Positions 1 through 7,477 of a stretch of 64,000 bases of DNA are shown in pieces (positions within the stretch are counted from its first letter, which is position 1; every line of letters begins with the position of its first letter). A program made the position numbers and the translations under genes. The notes below the pieces were generated by a model. The model did no database searches. It saw nothing but the letters and a program-made list of their open reading frames with translations, and had not been told where the DNA came from. The DNA comes from an uncultured Shimia sp. (lineage in GTDB: Bacteria > Pseudomonadota > Alphaproteobacteria > Rhodobacterales > Rhodobacteraceae), in the NCBI GenBank assembly GCA_937897325.1, contig CALCOY010000024.1, positions 94,901-158,900 on the forward strand, written 5' to 3'.

Positions 1-381
1 GATCTGTCGCCAAAATTCGGATGCGGGCAGGGCACGTGCGGGGCGTGTACGATCCTGATTGACGGCGCCCCGCATCTTGGTTGCCTGACATTGGCTGAAG
101 CGGCTCAGGGCCGCAGTATCGAGACAACCTCGGGTTTGGCGGACGGACCCGATCTGCACCCGCTTCAAAGGGCGTTCATGGAAGGGTTCGCGGCACAGTG
201 CGGTTTTTGCACATCGGGCATGTTGATGGCCGCAAAAGCGCTTTTGGTCACGAATCCACATCCCACACGCGATGAGGTCATCGAGGCGATCAGCGGAAAT
301 CTCTGCCGCTGCACGGGATATGAGCCGATTGTCGATGCGATCCTAGATGCCGCGATCCGCTTGCAGGGCAGAGTGGCATGA
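1..381 (+). CDS. Molybdenum hydroxylase 2Fe-2S subunit (5' partial)
   Basis: This is the iron-sulfur subunit of a xanthine dehydrogenase/CO dehydrogenase-type molybdenum hydroxylase, which passes electrons from the molybdenum centre to FAD. The reading frame is open from the first base, so the start lies outside the window. The plant-type ferredoxin cluster is visible as CGQGTCGACTILIDG, followed by Cys in LGCLTL. The C-terminal all-helical cluster domain is visible as CGFCTSGM and later CRCTGYEPIV. Its stop overlaps the start of the next gene (ATGA at 378-381), so the subunits are translationally coupled. No FAD subunit is seen in the window; it may lie upstream. Family assignment is secure; the substrate is unknown. 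Confidence 0.93.
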   Translation, partial: DLSPKFGCGQGTCGACTILIDGAPHLGCLTLAEAAQGRSIETTSGLADGPDLHPLQRAFMEGFAAQCGFCTSGMLMAAKALLVTNPHPTRDEVIEAISGNLCRCTGYEPIVDAILDAAIRLQGRVA

Positions 382-2204
382 GCATCGAGTTTCGCAAAGA
401 ACTGTTCGCCGACGAGCGCGACGATGGGCTGAATGAAATTGGCAAGCCCAAGCTGCGTCAGGACATCGAAGGCCACGTGACGGGTCGCACCGCCTACTAT
501 GACGACCACCTTCTTGATGGTTTGCTGCATATGCGCTGCGTGCGCAGCCCTCACCACCATGCAAGGGTTCGTTCAATCGACACGTCCGAGGCCGAGCGAA
601 TGAAAGGTGTGCGCCGGGTGGTTCACGCCGATGATGTTCCGCACAACCTCAACACGCTGCTTAGCCTGATCGGCTTTGGCAAGGACGACGAACAATTGCT
701 GTCGAATCCCATCGTCCGCTACCGGGGTGAGCCCGTCCTTGCCATCGTTGCCGACACTGAAGCCATTGCGCGCGCGGGTTGTGCTGCCATCCGGGTGGAT
801 TGGGAAGTTCTGCCCCATGTTCTGGACGTCGAGGAAGCCATCGCGCCCGGTGCGCCTTCGGTGAATCCGGCCTATCCGGACAACACATTTACCTACGAGC
901 CATACGACCACGTAAAGCTGCGTTTTGGCGATGTGCAATCAGGCTTTGCCCAGGCCGATCACATCGTGGAGGCCGAATATGAGATGTCGCCTATCGAACA
1001 GGCCCCGATCGAAACCTGTGGCGCCATTGCAGCGCCTGAGACTGCGGATCGCTATGTGTGCCATACCGGCACCCAAGCCCTGTTCTTTTCGCTTGGTACG
1101 ACGGCCAAGCTGCTGGATCTCCCGTCCTCGCGGTTGCACTTCATTGGGGGCACGGTCGGTGGCGGTTTTGGGGGCAAGGTAGATTCCATTACCGAACCTA
1201 TGGCCGTGCTGGGGGCGATGCTGACCGGTCGCCCGGTGAAGTTCCAATGGGACCGCGAGGAAGAGATGCAGGTGGGCGCTCCGCGGGGCGCCGAACGCTG
1301 GCGGATCAAGGATGGAGTGACGTCCGATGGACGCATCTTGGCGCGGCAATTCACCGGCTTCTTCGATGCGGGCGCCTATACACGGCTTAGCTCCTATGCC
1401 GGGCACAAAGGTACAGGGCACTTGCCAGGGCCCTATACAATCCCCAATGTCGCTTCGAACGTATTCTGCGTCTACACCAACCGTACACCCGCCACGGCCA
1501 TGCGTGGCTTCGGCGTTACCGGCGTCGATTTCGCGATCGAATGCCATATGGACCGGGTCGCGGAGGCTGTCGGGATCGATCCGATCAGCTTGCGCATTCT
1601 CAACGCCTACCGCGATGGGGATATGAAGGCGCATCGACGGGTGGCAAAGAACTGCGCGCTGGTCGAAAGCTGCCAGGTCGTGGCAGGAAAGGCAGGATGG
1701 GGCCTTTCAACTGACGATATGGCTGCGAATTCTCTGGTCGGGTCAAGTGCAGAGAGGGCGGCTATCCCGGAAACCGCGTTGGATGACGAGGGAAAGGCAG
1801 GTGAGCGGCGAGCAGGGCGCGCGACCACAGCCGATCCGGTGCCGGGAACTCGTCGCCTGCCTGCGGGAACGCATGGGGATGCGAAGGAGGCCATTCCCGT
1901 TCAGCGGCCTGATATGCAGATCCTTGCGGAACGGGTGGGGCACAAGATCCCGGAGCCAGCAGCTGCCACAGCGGTAACACCACAAAAAGTCGCGACACCG
2001 ACGCCAACGCCGCCGTCGACGCCAACCATGCCGCCCGCAATGGCGCCCTCGTCGCACGTTGCGGCGCCCCTGCCAAAGCCGACTGCTGCCACCACGGCGG
2101 CCGAACCAGCGAAACCAGCTCCGTACAAGCCGGAAAAGCCCTTCAGCCAGGGCGTCAATCGGCCTGGTGTGTCGCGGTTTCTATCGGGATCAAGGAGGCG
2201 CTGA
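378..2204 (+). CDS. Molybdopterin-binding subunit, N-terminal half, with Pro/Ala-rich tail
   Basis: This is the N-terminal part of the large catalytic subunit of a molybdenum hydroxylase (608 aa). The alpha/beta hammerhead region and the first molybdopterin-binding domain are visible: GGTVGGGFGGK at about residues 257-267 and AMRGFG at about 373-378, the usual cofactor-contacting segments. After about residue 437 recognisable domain sequence stops. A low-complexity tail of about 170 residues follows, rich in Pro, Ala and Thr and ending in a basic RRR. The second half of the enzyme is a separate gene that starts on the last base of this gene's stop codon. Family large subunits are normally one chain of about 750-800 aa. 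The split is not simple decay, because the next start has a strong ribosome-binding site. Confidence 0.88.
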   Translation: MSIEFRKELFADERDDGLNEIGKPKLRQDIEGHVTGRTAYYDDHLLDGLLHMRCVRSPHHHARVRSIDTSEAERMKGVRRVVHADDVPHNLNTLLSLIGFGKDDEQLLSNPIVRYRGEPVLAIVADTEAIARAGCAAIRVDWEVLPHVLDVEEAIAPGAPSVNPAYPDNTFTYEPYDHVKLRFGDVQSGFAQADHIVEAEYEMSPIEQAPIETCGAIAAPETADRYVCHTGTQALFFSLGTTAKLLDLPSSRLHFIGGTVGGGFGGKVDSITEPMAVLGAMLTGRPVKFQWDREEEMQVGAPRGAERWRIKDGVTSDGRILARQFTGFFDAGAYTRLSSYAGHKGTGHLPGPYTIPNVASNVFCVYTNRTPATAMRGFGVTGVDFAIECHMDRVAEAVGIDPISLRILNAYRDGDMKAHRRVAKNCALVESCQVVAGKAGWGLSTDDMAANSLVGSSAERAAIPETALDDEGKAGERRAGRATTADPVPGTRRLPAGTHGDAKEAIPVQRPDMQILAERVGHKIPEPAAATAVTPQKVATPTPTPPSTPTMPPAMAPSSHVAAPLPKPTAATTAAEPAKPAPYKPEKPFSQGVNRPGVSRFLSGSRRR

Positions 2205-3235
2205 TGACCATTCATCACGGACGCGGCTTTGCTTGCATCAACTATCCCATCGGCATGAACCTTGGCGGCGATCCGGCGCAAGCCCTTGTCCACTCGACCC
2301 CGGACGGAAAGTTCATGGTCACGCTGAGCGCCATTGATCTGGGGCAAGGGATGAAATCGGTGACACGTCAGATCGCTGCCGAAGCGCTCGGGGTGCCGAT
2401 CGAAGATGTCTACGTGGACACAGCCGACAGCGATACGGGACCGCATGACATGGGATCTTTCGCGTCGCGGGGCACCCACCGGGTGGGCAATGCGGTGATC
2501 CGGGCCGCTTCGGAGGCCCGCGCGCAGATGATGGAGGCCGCTGCAGAAGAACTTGAGGTGAACGCCACCGACCTTGACACCGACGGTCTTGGCAACATTC
2601 AGGTCAAAGGGGCGCCGACGCGCAGCATTACGGTGGCCGAAACAGCCATTGCCGCGCAATTCAAGCAAGGTCGCACGCTGTCTGGGCGTGGTATTTTTCT
2701 GATCGAGCCGTCCGGCGTTGATCCTGATACGGGCGAGATGAGCCCGGTGACGACTTATGCTCACGCTGCTCTGATCGTCGATCTCTGCGTGGATGACGAG
2801 ACAGGCGAAGTCGAGGTTCAAAAGATCAATTCGGCCTACGAGGTCGGACGCGCGCTCAATCCCAAACTGGTCGAACAGCAGCTGATTGGTGGGGCTTGGA
2901 TGGGGATTAGCCACGCACTTTATGAAACGACCGAGCCCTACTACCCCGATCGCAGCCACGGACCCAATGATTTCAACACTTACCTCATGCCGGGTCCGGG
3001 CGAGATCGTGCCGCATGACATCGCCGTTCTGGAACGTCCGGCCGCCGATGCACCTTATGGTGGAAAGGGGCCAGGAGAGATGTGCGCCAACCCGGTTCTG
3101 CCGGCCGTGGCGAATGCGGTTTACAACGCGGTTGGCGTGCGGGTCGACAAGTTGCCGATCACGCCGGAGAAGATCTTGCGCGGTCTGCAAGCCAATGGTG
3201 GTGCCCGGCCCGGGCCACGCAGACCGGGTGCTTGA
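2204..3235 (+). CDS. Molybdopterin-binding subunit, C-terminal half
   Basis: This 343-aa protein carries the second molybdopterin-binding domain of the large subunit. It opens with GFACINYPIGMNLGG, then DLGQGMKSVTRQIAAEALG, and near the C-terminus has GGKGPGEMCANPVLPA. The Glu in GPGEM (about residue 291) corresponds to the catalytic base of xanthine dehydrogenase-family enzymes. The start is ATG at 2204, sharing one base with the previous stop (TGATG) and preceded by AAGGAGG at 2192-2198. That spacing supports real reinitiation and not a sequencing error. It should pair with the upstream half to rebuild one active site (inference). Confidence 0.88.
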   Translation: MTIHHGRGFACINYPIGMNLGGDPAQALVHSTPDGKFMVTLSAIDLGQGMKSVTRQIAAEALGVPIEDVYVDTADSDTGPHDMGSFASRGTHRVGNAVIRAASEARAQMMEAAAEELEVNATDLDTDGLGNIQVKGAPTRSITVAETAIAAQFKQGRTLSGRGIFLIEPSGVDPDTGEMSPVTTYAHAALIVDLCVDDETGEVEVQKINSAYEVGRALNPKLVEQQLIGGAWMGISHALYETTEPYYPDRSHGPNDFNTYLMPGPGEIVPHDIAVLERPAADAPYGGKGPGEMCANPVLPAVANAVYNAVGVRVDKLPITPEKILRGLQANGGARPGPRRPGA

Positions 3236-3240
3236 GAAGC

Positions 3241-4122
3241 GTGGCCGTTCATCCAAACATAGCGGGCCTCGCCAACCCAGAAGCGCTTGCAGCGGCGCTG
3301 AGTGACGCCCAGTACATCGCCTCGCCGGAACTGGCGACTGCATCATATCTTGCGCTGGCTTTGGCCAAACCGTTGCTGCTGGAAGGGGCTCCCGGTGTTG
3401 GCAAGACCGAAGCGGCCAAGGCTCTTGGAGGCGTTTTGGGTCGGCAGGTCATTCGGCTGCAATGCTATGAAGGGATTGACGCTGCCGCGGCACTATACGA
3501 ATGGAACTATCCGCGCCAGATGCTGGCCCTGCGTCAGCTTGAGGGCAGCGAGATCGATCTATACGGGGCGGATTTCCTGATGGAGCGGCCGTTGCTGTCG
3601 GCCTTGCGCAATCCCGCTACGACCTTGCTTTTGATTGATGAAATCGACCGGGCGGATCAGGAATTTGAGGCTTTCCTTCTTGAATTTCTCTCAGATTTCA
3701 CAATTTCGATCCCCGAAACCGGAACGGAGCGCGCCACGCGCCCGCCGGTGGTTGTGCTGACATCCAACCGGACACGTGAATTGCACGAAGCCCTGCGAAG
3801 GCGCTGCGTTTATCACTGGATCGACTACCCCGACCCCGCGCTTGAGGCGCAGATCGTGTTGACCCGCGCCTCGTCCGTGGCGCAGGCCACAGCACAGGCG
3901 GTCGTCGCCTCGGTCGGGTTGATGCGAGCGGAACCTTTGACAAAGCCACCCGGTGTAGCCGAAACGGTGGAATGGGCCGAAGCGGCGACACTGCTGAACC
4001 AGCAGGGCGCAACATGGCCTGACGCATTTCGTCGGGCTATTGGCGTCGCGATTAAGGATCAGGATGATCTGGCCTATCTCGGCCCTCGCCTTGATCAGAT
4101 TCTGCCGGGAGAGGCCGCATGA
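3241..4122 (+). CDS. MoxR-type AAA+ ATPase, CoxD-like
   Basis: AAA+ ATPase of the MoxR class, 293 aa from GTG at 3241; an in-frame TTG at 3232 overlapping the previous stop is an alternative. Walker A is GAPGVGKTE at about residue 49 and Walker B is LLLIDEID at about 129. A sensor-like stretch VVLTSNRTRELHEALRRRC follows. It lies between a molybdenum hydroxylase and a VWA protein, matching the coxD-coxE arrangement of aerobic CO dehydrogenase clusters, where CoxD helps mature the metal centre. By analogy it is probably a chaperone for the hydroxylase encoded just upstream (inference). The stop overlaps the next start by ATGA. Confidence 0.87.
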   Translation: MAVHPNIAGLANPEALAAALSDAQYIASPELATASYLALALAKPLLLEGAPGVGKTEAAKALGGVLGRQVIRLQCYEGIDAAAALYEWNYPRQMLALRQLEGSEIDLYGADFLMERPLLSALRNPATTLLLIDEIDRADQEFEAFLLEFLSDFTISIPETGTERATRPPVVVLTSNRTRELHEALRRRCVYHWIDYPDPALEAQIVLTRASSVAQATAQAVVASVGLMRAEPLTKPPGVAETVEWAEAATLLNQQGATWPDAFRRAIGVAIKDQDDLAYLGPRLDQILPGEAA

Positions 4123-5213
4123 CCCTGCGCGCGCTTGATCCCTTCTTTGCGCTTGCCAGCGCGTTGCGGCAGGCGGGCTTTCACGTATCGCCTGATCAGA
4201 CGCAGGGGTTCATCGCGGCGGCGGGTGCCTTGGGACCGCGCGACATTGCCGACGTTTATAGAGCAGCACTGGCGCTTTTTGCGATTCCACCGGAACGCCG
4301 TGCTGAATTCGATGCCCTTTTTCGCGCGATTTTTGAAGGAAAAGTGGTTGAGGCTGATGCGACTGCATCGAAGGAGGATGAGGCCGAAGCGCTTGAGCCC
4401 AGTGATGAAACGAAAGACATTGAGCTGGAAGACGGCGATGAACCGCAAGGCGCAGAGGCCACCGCCGCAGAACGGCTGACCACACGCAAAGTCGTCTCCA
4501 CTCCGGCAGCGGCGTTGGATCAGTTCATGCGTGCAGCCCCCAGGCGCTTGCCGCAAAGGTTGTCCTACCGGCGCAACCCTTATCGCCACGGAGATCGGAT
4601 CGATTTGCGCCGGGCGTTGAAACTGGCGGCGCGGTCAGAGGGCGATTTGTTCACGCTGCCCAGGAATGTCCGCAAGCACAAGCAGCGACGCATTGTCTGC
4701 CTGGTTGATGTTTCTGGGTCCATGAAGGACCGTTCGGATGAGCTGTTGGCCTTTGGTCACGCACTGGTTCAGGCCGCCGACAAAGCCGAGGTCTTCACAC
4801 TGGGCACGAAGCTCACGCGCATCACCCGGAGCCTCGCGCTCATTGATCGCGATGCTGCCTTGCTGCGGGTCAGTCAAGCAGTGTCCGATCTTGACGGGGG
4901 CACCCGCATCGGTGAGGCGCTTGAGGCTTACTTGTCCGTGCCGCGCTATGCAGGTTTTGCGCGCGGCGCGCTGGTGCTTGTCCTGTCGGACGGGCTTGAG
5001 CGAGGAGACCCCGCGCTGATGGTCGATGCCGCAGCGCGTTTGTCGCGGCTGGCCTGGCGGATGCACTGGTTGACACCTCTTGCTGCCGATCCTGATTTTC
5101 AGCCGGAAACGGCGGCGTTGCTGGGCATTCTGCCCTGGCTTGACGATCTTGGTGATGGCGGGACCGTTCCGGCGATCTGTTCTCATGTCCTCAACATTGC
5201 GAGGGCCGCTTGA
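4119..5213 (+). CDS. VWA-domain protein, CoxE-like
   Basis: A 364-aa protein with a von Willebrand factor A fold in its C-terminal half. The MIDAS metal site starts at LVDVSGSMKD, about residue 196, and DGGTRIGEAL and VLSDGLERGD follow in the expected order. The N-terminal part contains an acidic stretch (about residues 75-115) before a basic segment. CoxE-type proteins partner with a MoxR ATPase in cofactor insertion or enzyme remodelling, and the ATPase gene is immediately upstream with a 4-bp overlap. No signal peptide is evident, so it is probably cytoplasmic. Family call is firm; the maturation role is by analogy with cox clusters. Confidence 0.87.
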   Translation: MTLRALDPFFALASALRQAGFHVSPDQTQGFIAAAGALGPRDIADVYRAALALFAIPPERRAEFDALFRAIFEGKVVEADATASKEDEAEALEPSDETKDIELEDGDEPQGAEATAAERLTTRKVVSTPAAALDQFMRAAPRRLPQRLSYRRNPYRHGDRIDLRRALKLAARSEGDLFTLPRNVRKHKQRRIVCLVDVSGSMKDRSDELLAFGHALVQAADKAEVFTLGTKLTRITRSLALIDRDAALLRVSQAVSDLDGGTRIGEALEAYLSVPRYAGFARGALVLVLSDGLERGDPALMVDAAARLSRLAWRMHWLTPLAADPDFQPETAALLGILPWLDDLGDGGTVPAICSHVLNIARAA

Positions 5214-6082
5214 TCGATGCGCATCATCATATATGGCGGCAGGCGGATCTGCCCTGGCTGCTTGGGCCGGAACAGCCCCGCATCTTTGGACCGTACGCGC
5301 CGATCAAGCGGGACTACCTGATCGAGGAATTCCAGCAGGACATCAAAAGCACGGGGATCACCGGATCGGTCTACGTTCAGGCCAATTGGTCACCAAACTG
5401 GGCCCTGGACGAGGCCCGCTGGGTGCAGGCGGAAAGTGAACGATCGGGCTGGCCCATGGCGATCGTGGCCTATGCGGATATGCGCAGCCACGCTTGCCCA
5501 ATGGTTCTGGCTCAACTGTCGGCGATACCCGGCGTTCGCGGGATCCGGCATCAGTTTCACTGGCATGAAAACCCGCTCTACCGTTTTGCTCCGCATCACG
5601 ATCTGTGTGAGGATCCGATGGTGCGGGAAAACGTGGCGAAGCTGGCCGATCTCGATTTCAGTTTCGATCTTCAGGTCTTCGCCAGCCAGATGCCTGGCGC
5701 TGCGAGACTGGCCGATGCCTGCCCGGATGTGACCTTTGTATTGCAACATGCCGGTATGCTCGAAGACACCTCTGATGCGGGCCGTGCGCTGTGGTTTGAC
5801 GGTCTGAAAGCCCTTGCCGATTGCCCAAATGTGGTCTGCAAGCTGTCAGGCCTTGGCACCTTCATCCACCGCAATGACCCAACGCATATCGCAGATCAGG
5901 TCAAGACGGCACTGAAGCTCTTCGGGCCAGAGCGGTGTCTTTATGGGTCGAACTATCCCATTGAAAAGCTTTGGACATCCTATCCGGATCTCTTTGCCGC
6001 CTTTCTGAAAGCCGTGCCGAAAACACACCATCAGACCGTATTCAACGAAACCGCAAGCCGGGTCTACCGGCTGAAACACTGA
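5210..6082 (+). CDS. Amidohydrolase family 2 (lactonase/decarboxylase-like TIM barrel)
   Basis: A 290-aa metal-dependent hydrolase. The start is TTG at 5210 overlapping the previous stop (TTGA), which puts the metal motif MIDAHHHIW at the very N-terminus as usual in amidohydrolase_2 proteins. Further hallmarks are GVRGIRHQFHW, VLQHAGM, KLSGLGTF and YGSNYPIEK near the C-terminus. Relatives include sugar and muconate-type lactonases and aromatic decarboxylases. In this operon it would act on a hydroxylated ring product, opening a lactone or lactam (inference). The substrate cannot be read from sequence. Confidence 0.85.
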   Translation: MIDAHHHIWRQADLPWLLGPEQPRIFGPYAPIKRDYLIEEFQQDIKSTGITGSVYVQANWSPNWALDEARWVQAESERSGWPMAIVAYADMRSHACPMVLAQLSAIPGVRGIRHQFHWHENPLYRFAPHHDLCEDPMVRENVAKLADLDFSFDLQVFASQMPGAARLADACPDVTFVLQHAGMLEDTSDAGRALWFDGLKALADCPNVVCKLSGLGTFIHRNDPTHIADQVKTALKLFGPERCLYGSNYPIEKLWTSYPDLFAAFLKAVPKTHHQTVFNETASRVYRLKH

Positions 6083-6099
6083 TCGAAGGGAGGGAGCGG

Positions 6100-6948
6100 A
6101 TGGCGCTTCAAATTCATGTTCTGGACTATGGCGATATCGAACTGGAGACATCGTTTCTGGTTCTGGGTCACGAATGCGGTCGCACCCGCCGGGTGCCTGT
6201 CTACGGGTTTCTCATCACCGGCGGGGCGTACCCCGTGTTGGTCGATACGGGCTACCGAGACAATGCGATCATGGAAAGCTTGGGGATGCGCGGGTTGCAG
6301 TTTCATGACAACATGATCGAGAACCAGCTCGCCAAACACGGGCTGAAGCTGGGTGACATCCGCTACATACTTCATACCCATCTGCATATCGATCACGCGG
6401 GCAAGGATGATCTGTTCCCCATGAACACGACCGTGGTCATCAACCGCCGCGAGATGGAGTTTTCCGTCTCTGGCATCATGTACCCGCAATATCCCAAGCC
6501 CGACATTCTGCATCTCGTTGAACGGATCTATGAACCTGAGGCGATGCGTTTCCTGGACCTGGAAATCACCGGAGCGGAAGAGATTATTCCGGGCGTTTGG
6601 TGCGAACCGGCCGGTGCTCATACCGAAGGCTCCATGAACGTGATTGTGGAAACGGCGGAAGGTTTGGCCTGCATCTGCGGCGACGTGATCTATGATTTCA
6701 ACGATCAGGTCGTGAACCATGTGCGGGTGAACAACCACATGGAACCGCAGGTTACCGGCAACCATGCCGGTTCGAAGCGGGGTGAGAAGGGGGCGGTCAA
6801 GAAGCTTTTGCAGAACTACACGTTCCTATTGCCGGTCCACGACCGTCCCGCAAGGATCGAACACGCGCAGGTGGTCGGGCGCCTGGCCATGCAGGTACCT
6901 GGGCCTTCGACCGAAACGCTCCCGAAGCGCGACTGGTTTCCCATGTGA
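6100..6948 (+). CDS. Metallo-beta-lactamase-fold hydrolase, N-acyl homoserine lactonase family
   Basis: A 282-aa MBL-fold enzyme. ATG at 6100 is chosen because GAAGGGAGGG lies just upstream and the upstream extension runs into the preceding gene. The zinc motif HTHLHIDHAG is complete. GAHTEGS, CGDVIYDF and a late His in PVHDRPARIE supply the remaining expected ligands. The family includes AHL lactonases and catabolic lactonases. Its location in a catabolic operon with other ring hydrolases, and the lack of any luxI/luxR nearby, favour a catabolic role over quorum quenching (inference). Confidence 0.85.
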   Translation: MALQIHVLDYGDIELETSFLVLGHECGRTRRVPVYGFLITGGAYPVLVDTGYRDNAIMESLGMRGLQFHDNMIENQLAKHGLKLGDIRYILHTHLHIDHAGKDDLFPMNTTVVINRREMEFSVSGIMYPQYPKPDILHLVERIYEPEAMRFLDLEITGAEEIIPGVWCEPAGAHTEGSMNVIVETAEGLACICGDVIYDFNDQVVNHVRVNNHMEPQVTGNHAGSKRGEKGAVKKLLQNYTFLLPVHDRPARIEHAQVVGRLAMQVPGPSTETLPKRDWFPM

Positions 6949-6952
6949 TCCG

Positions 6953-7459
6953 ATGCCAGAGCTGGATTTTGAGACGCTGCAATTCAAGGACGATGGGCTG
7001 GTACCAAACAATCCGGCGCTGCCCGTTGTCCTGATGCGCGCTGCCATCCAGGCCGACAAGACCTTGGTGGCGGACACCTACAGCGCGAATGGCTGGTGCG
7101 GCCGATGGGTATGGACTGTGTTCGACTATCATCACTACCATCCCGATGCGCATGAAGTGCTGACATGTCTAAGCGGTCATGGCGATATTCTGATCGGTGG
7201 CCCATCGGGGCGAACCATCGGCTTGTCACCCGGAGACGTCTGCGTCCTGCCAGCGGGCGTGGGTCACAAGAACGAAGGGGCCAGCCGCGACTTTGAGGTT
7301 ATAGGGGCCTACCCGCCCGGTCAGGAACAACCGGAGATTCGCGAGGCGAACAGGGAAAACTATCCCGGCATGTCAGAACGCATTGCTGCAGTGGCGCTGC
7401 CCCGAACCTGCCCGATCTTCGGTGCAAATGGCCCGACAATGACGGCCTGGGCGGCCTGA
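6953..7459 (+). CDS. Cupin-domain protein
   Basis: A 168-aa single-domain cupin starting at ATG 6953, four bases after the previous stop. The first cupin motif is seen in YHHYHPDAHEVLTCLSGHG and the second in GDVCVLPAGVGHKN. The shape resembles YjlB-type cupins. The conserved His/Glu pattern could bind a metal. Its position between a lactonase and an SMP-30 fusion suggests an isomerase, dioxygenase or tautomerase step in the same pathway, but nothing in the sequence decides among these. Confidence 0.8.
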   Translation: MPELDFETLQFKDDGLVPNNPALPVVLMRAAIQADKTLVADTYSANGWCGRWVWTVFDYHHYHPDAHEVLTCLSGHGDILIGGPSGRTIGLSPGDVCVLPAGVGHKNEGASRDFEVIGAYPPGQEQPEIREANRENYPGMSERIAAVALPRTCPIFGANGPTMTAWAA

Positions 7460-7477
7460 AACCAAGAGGAGTTTGTG

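Noticed and set aside
6100..6948. Quorum-quenching AHL lactonase
   Set aside because: The family contains AHL lactonases, but position inside a catabolic operon and absence of luxI/luxR nearby make a pathway lactonase more likely.
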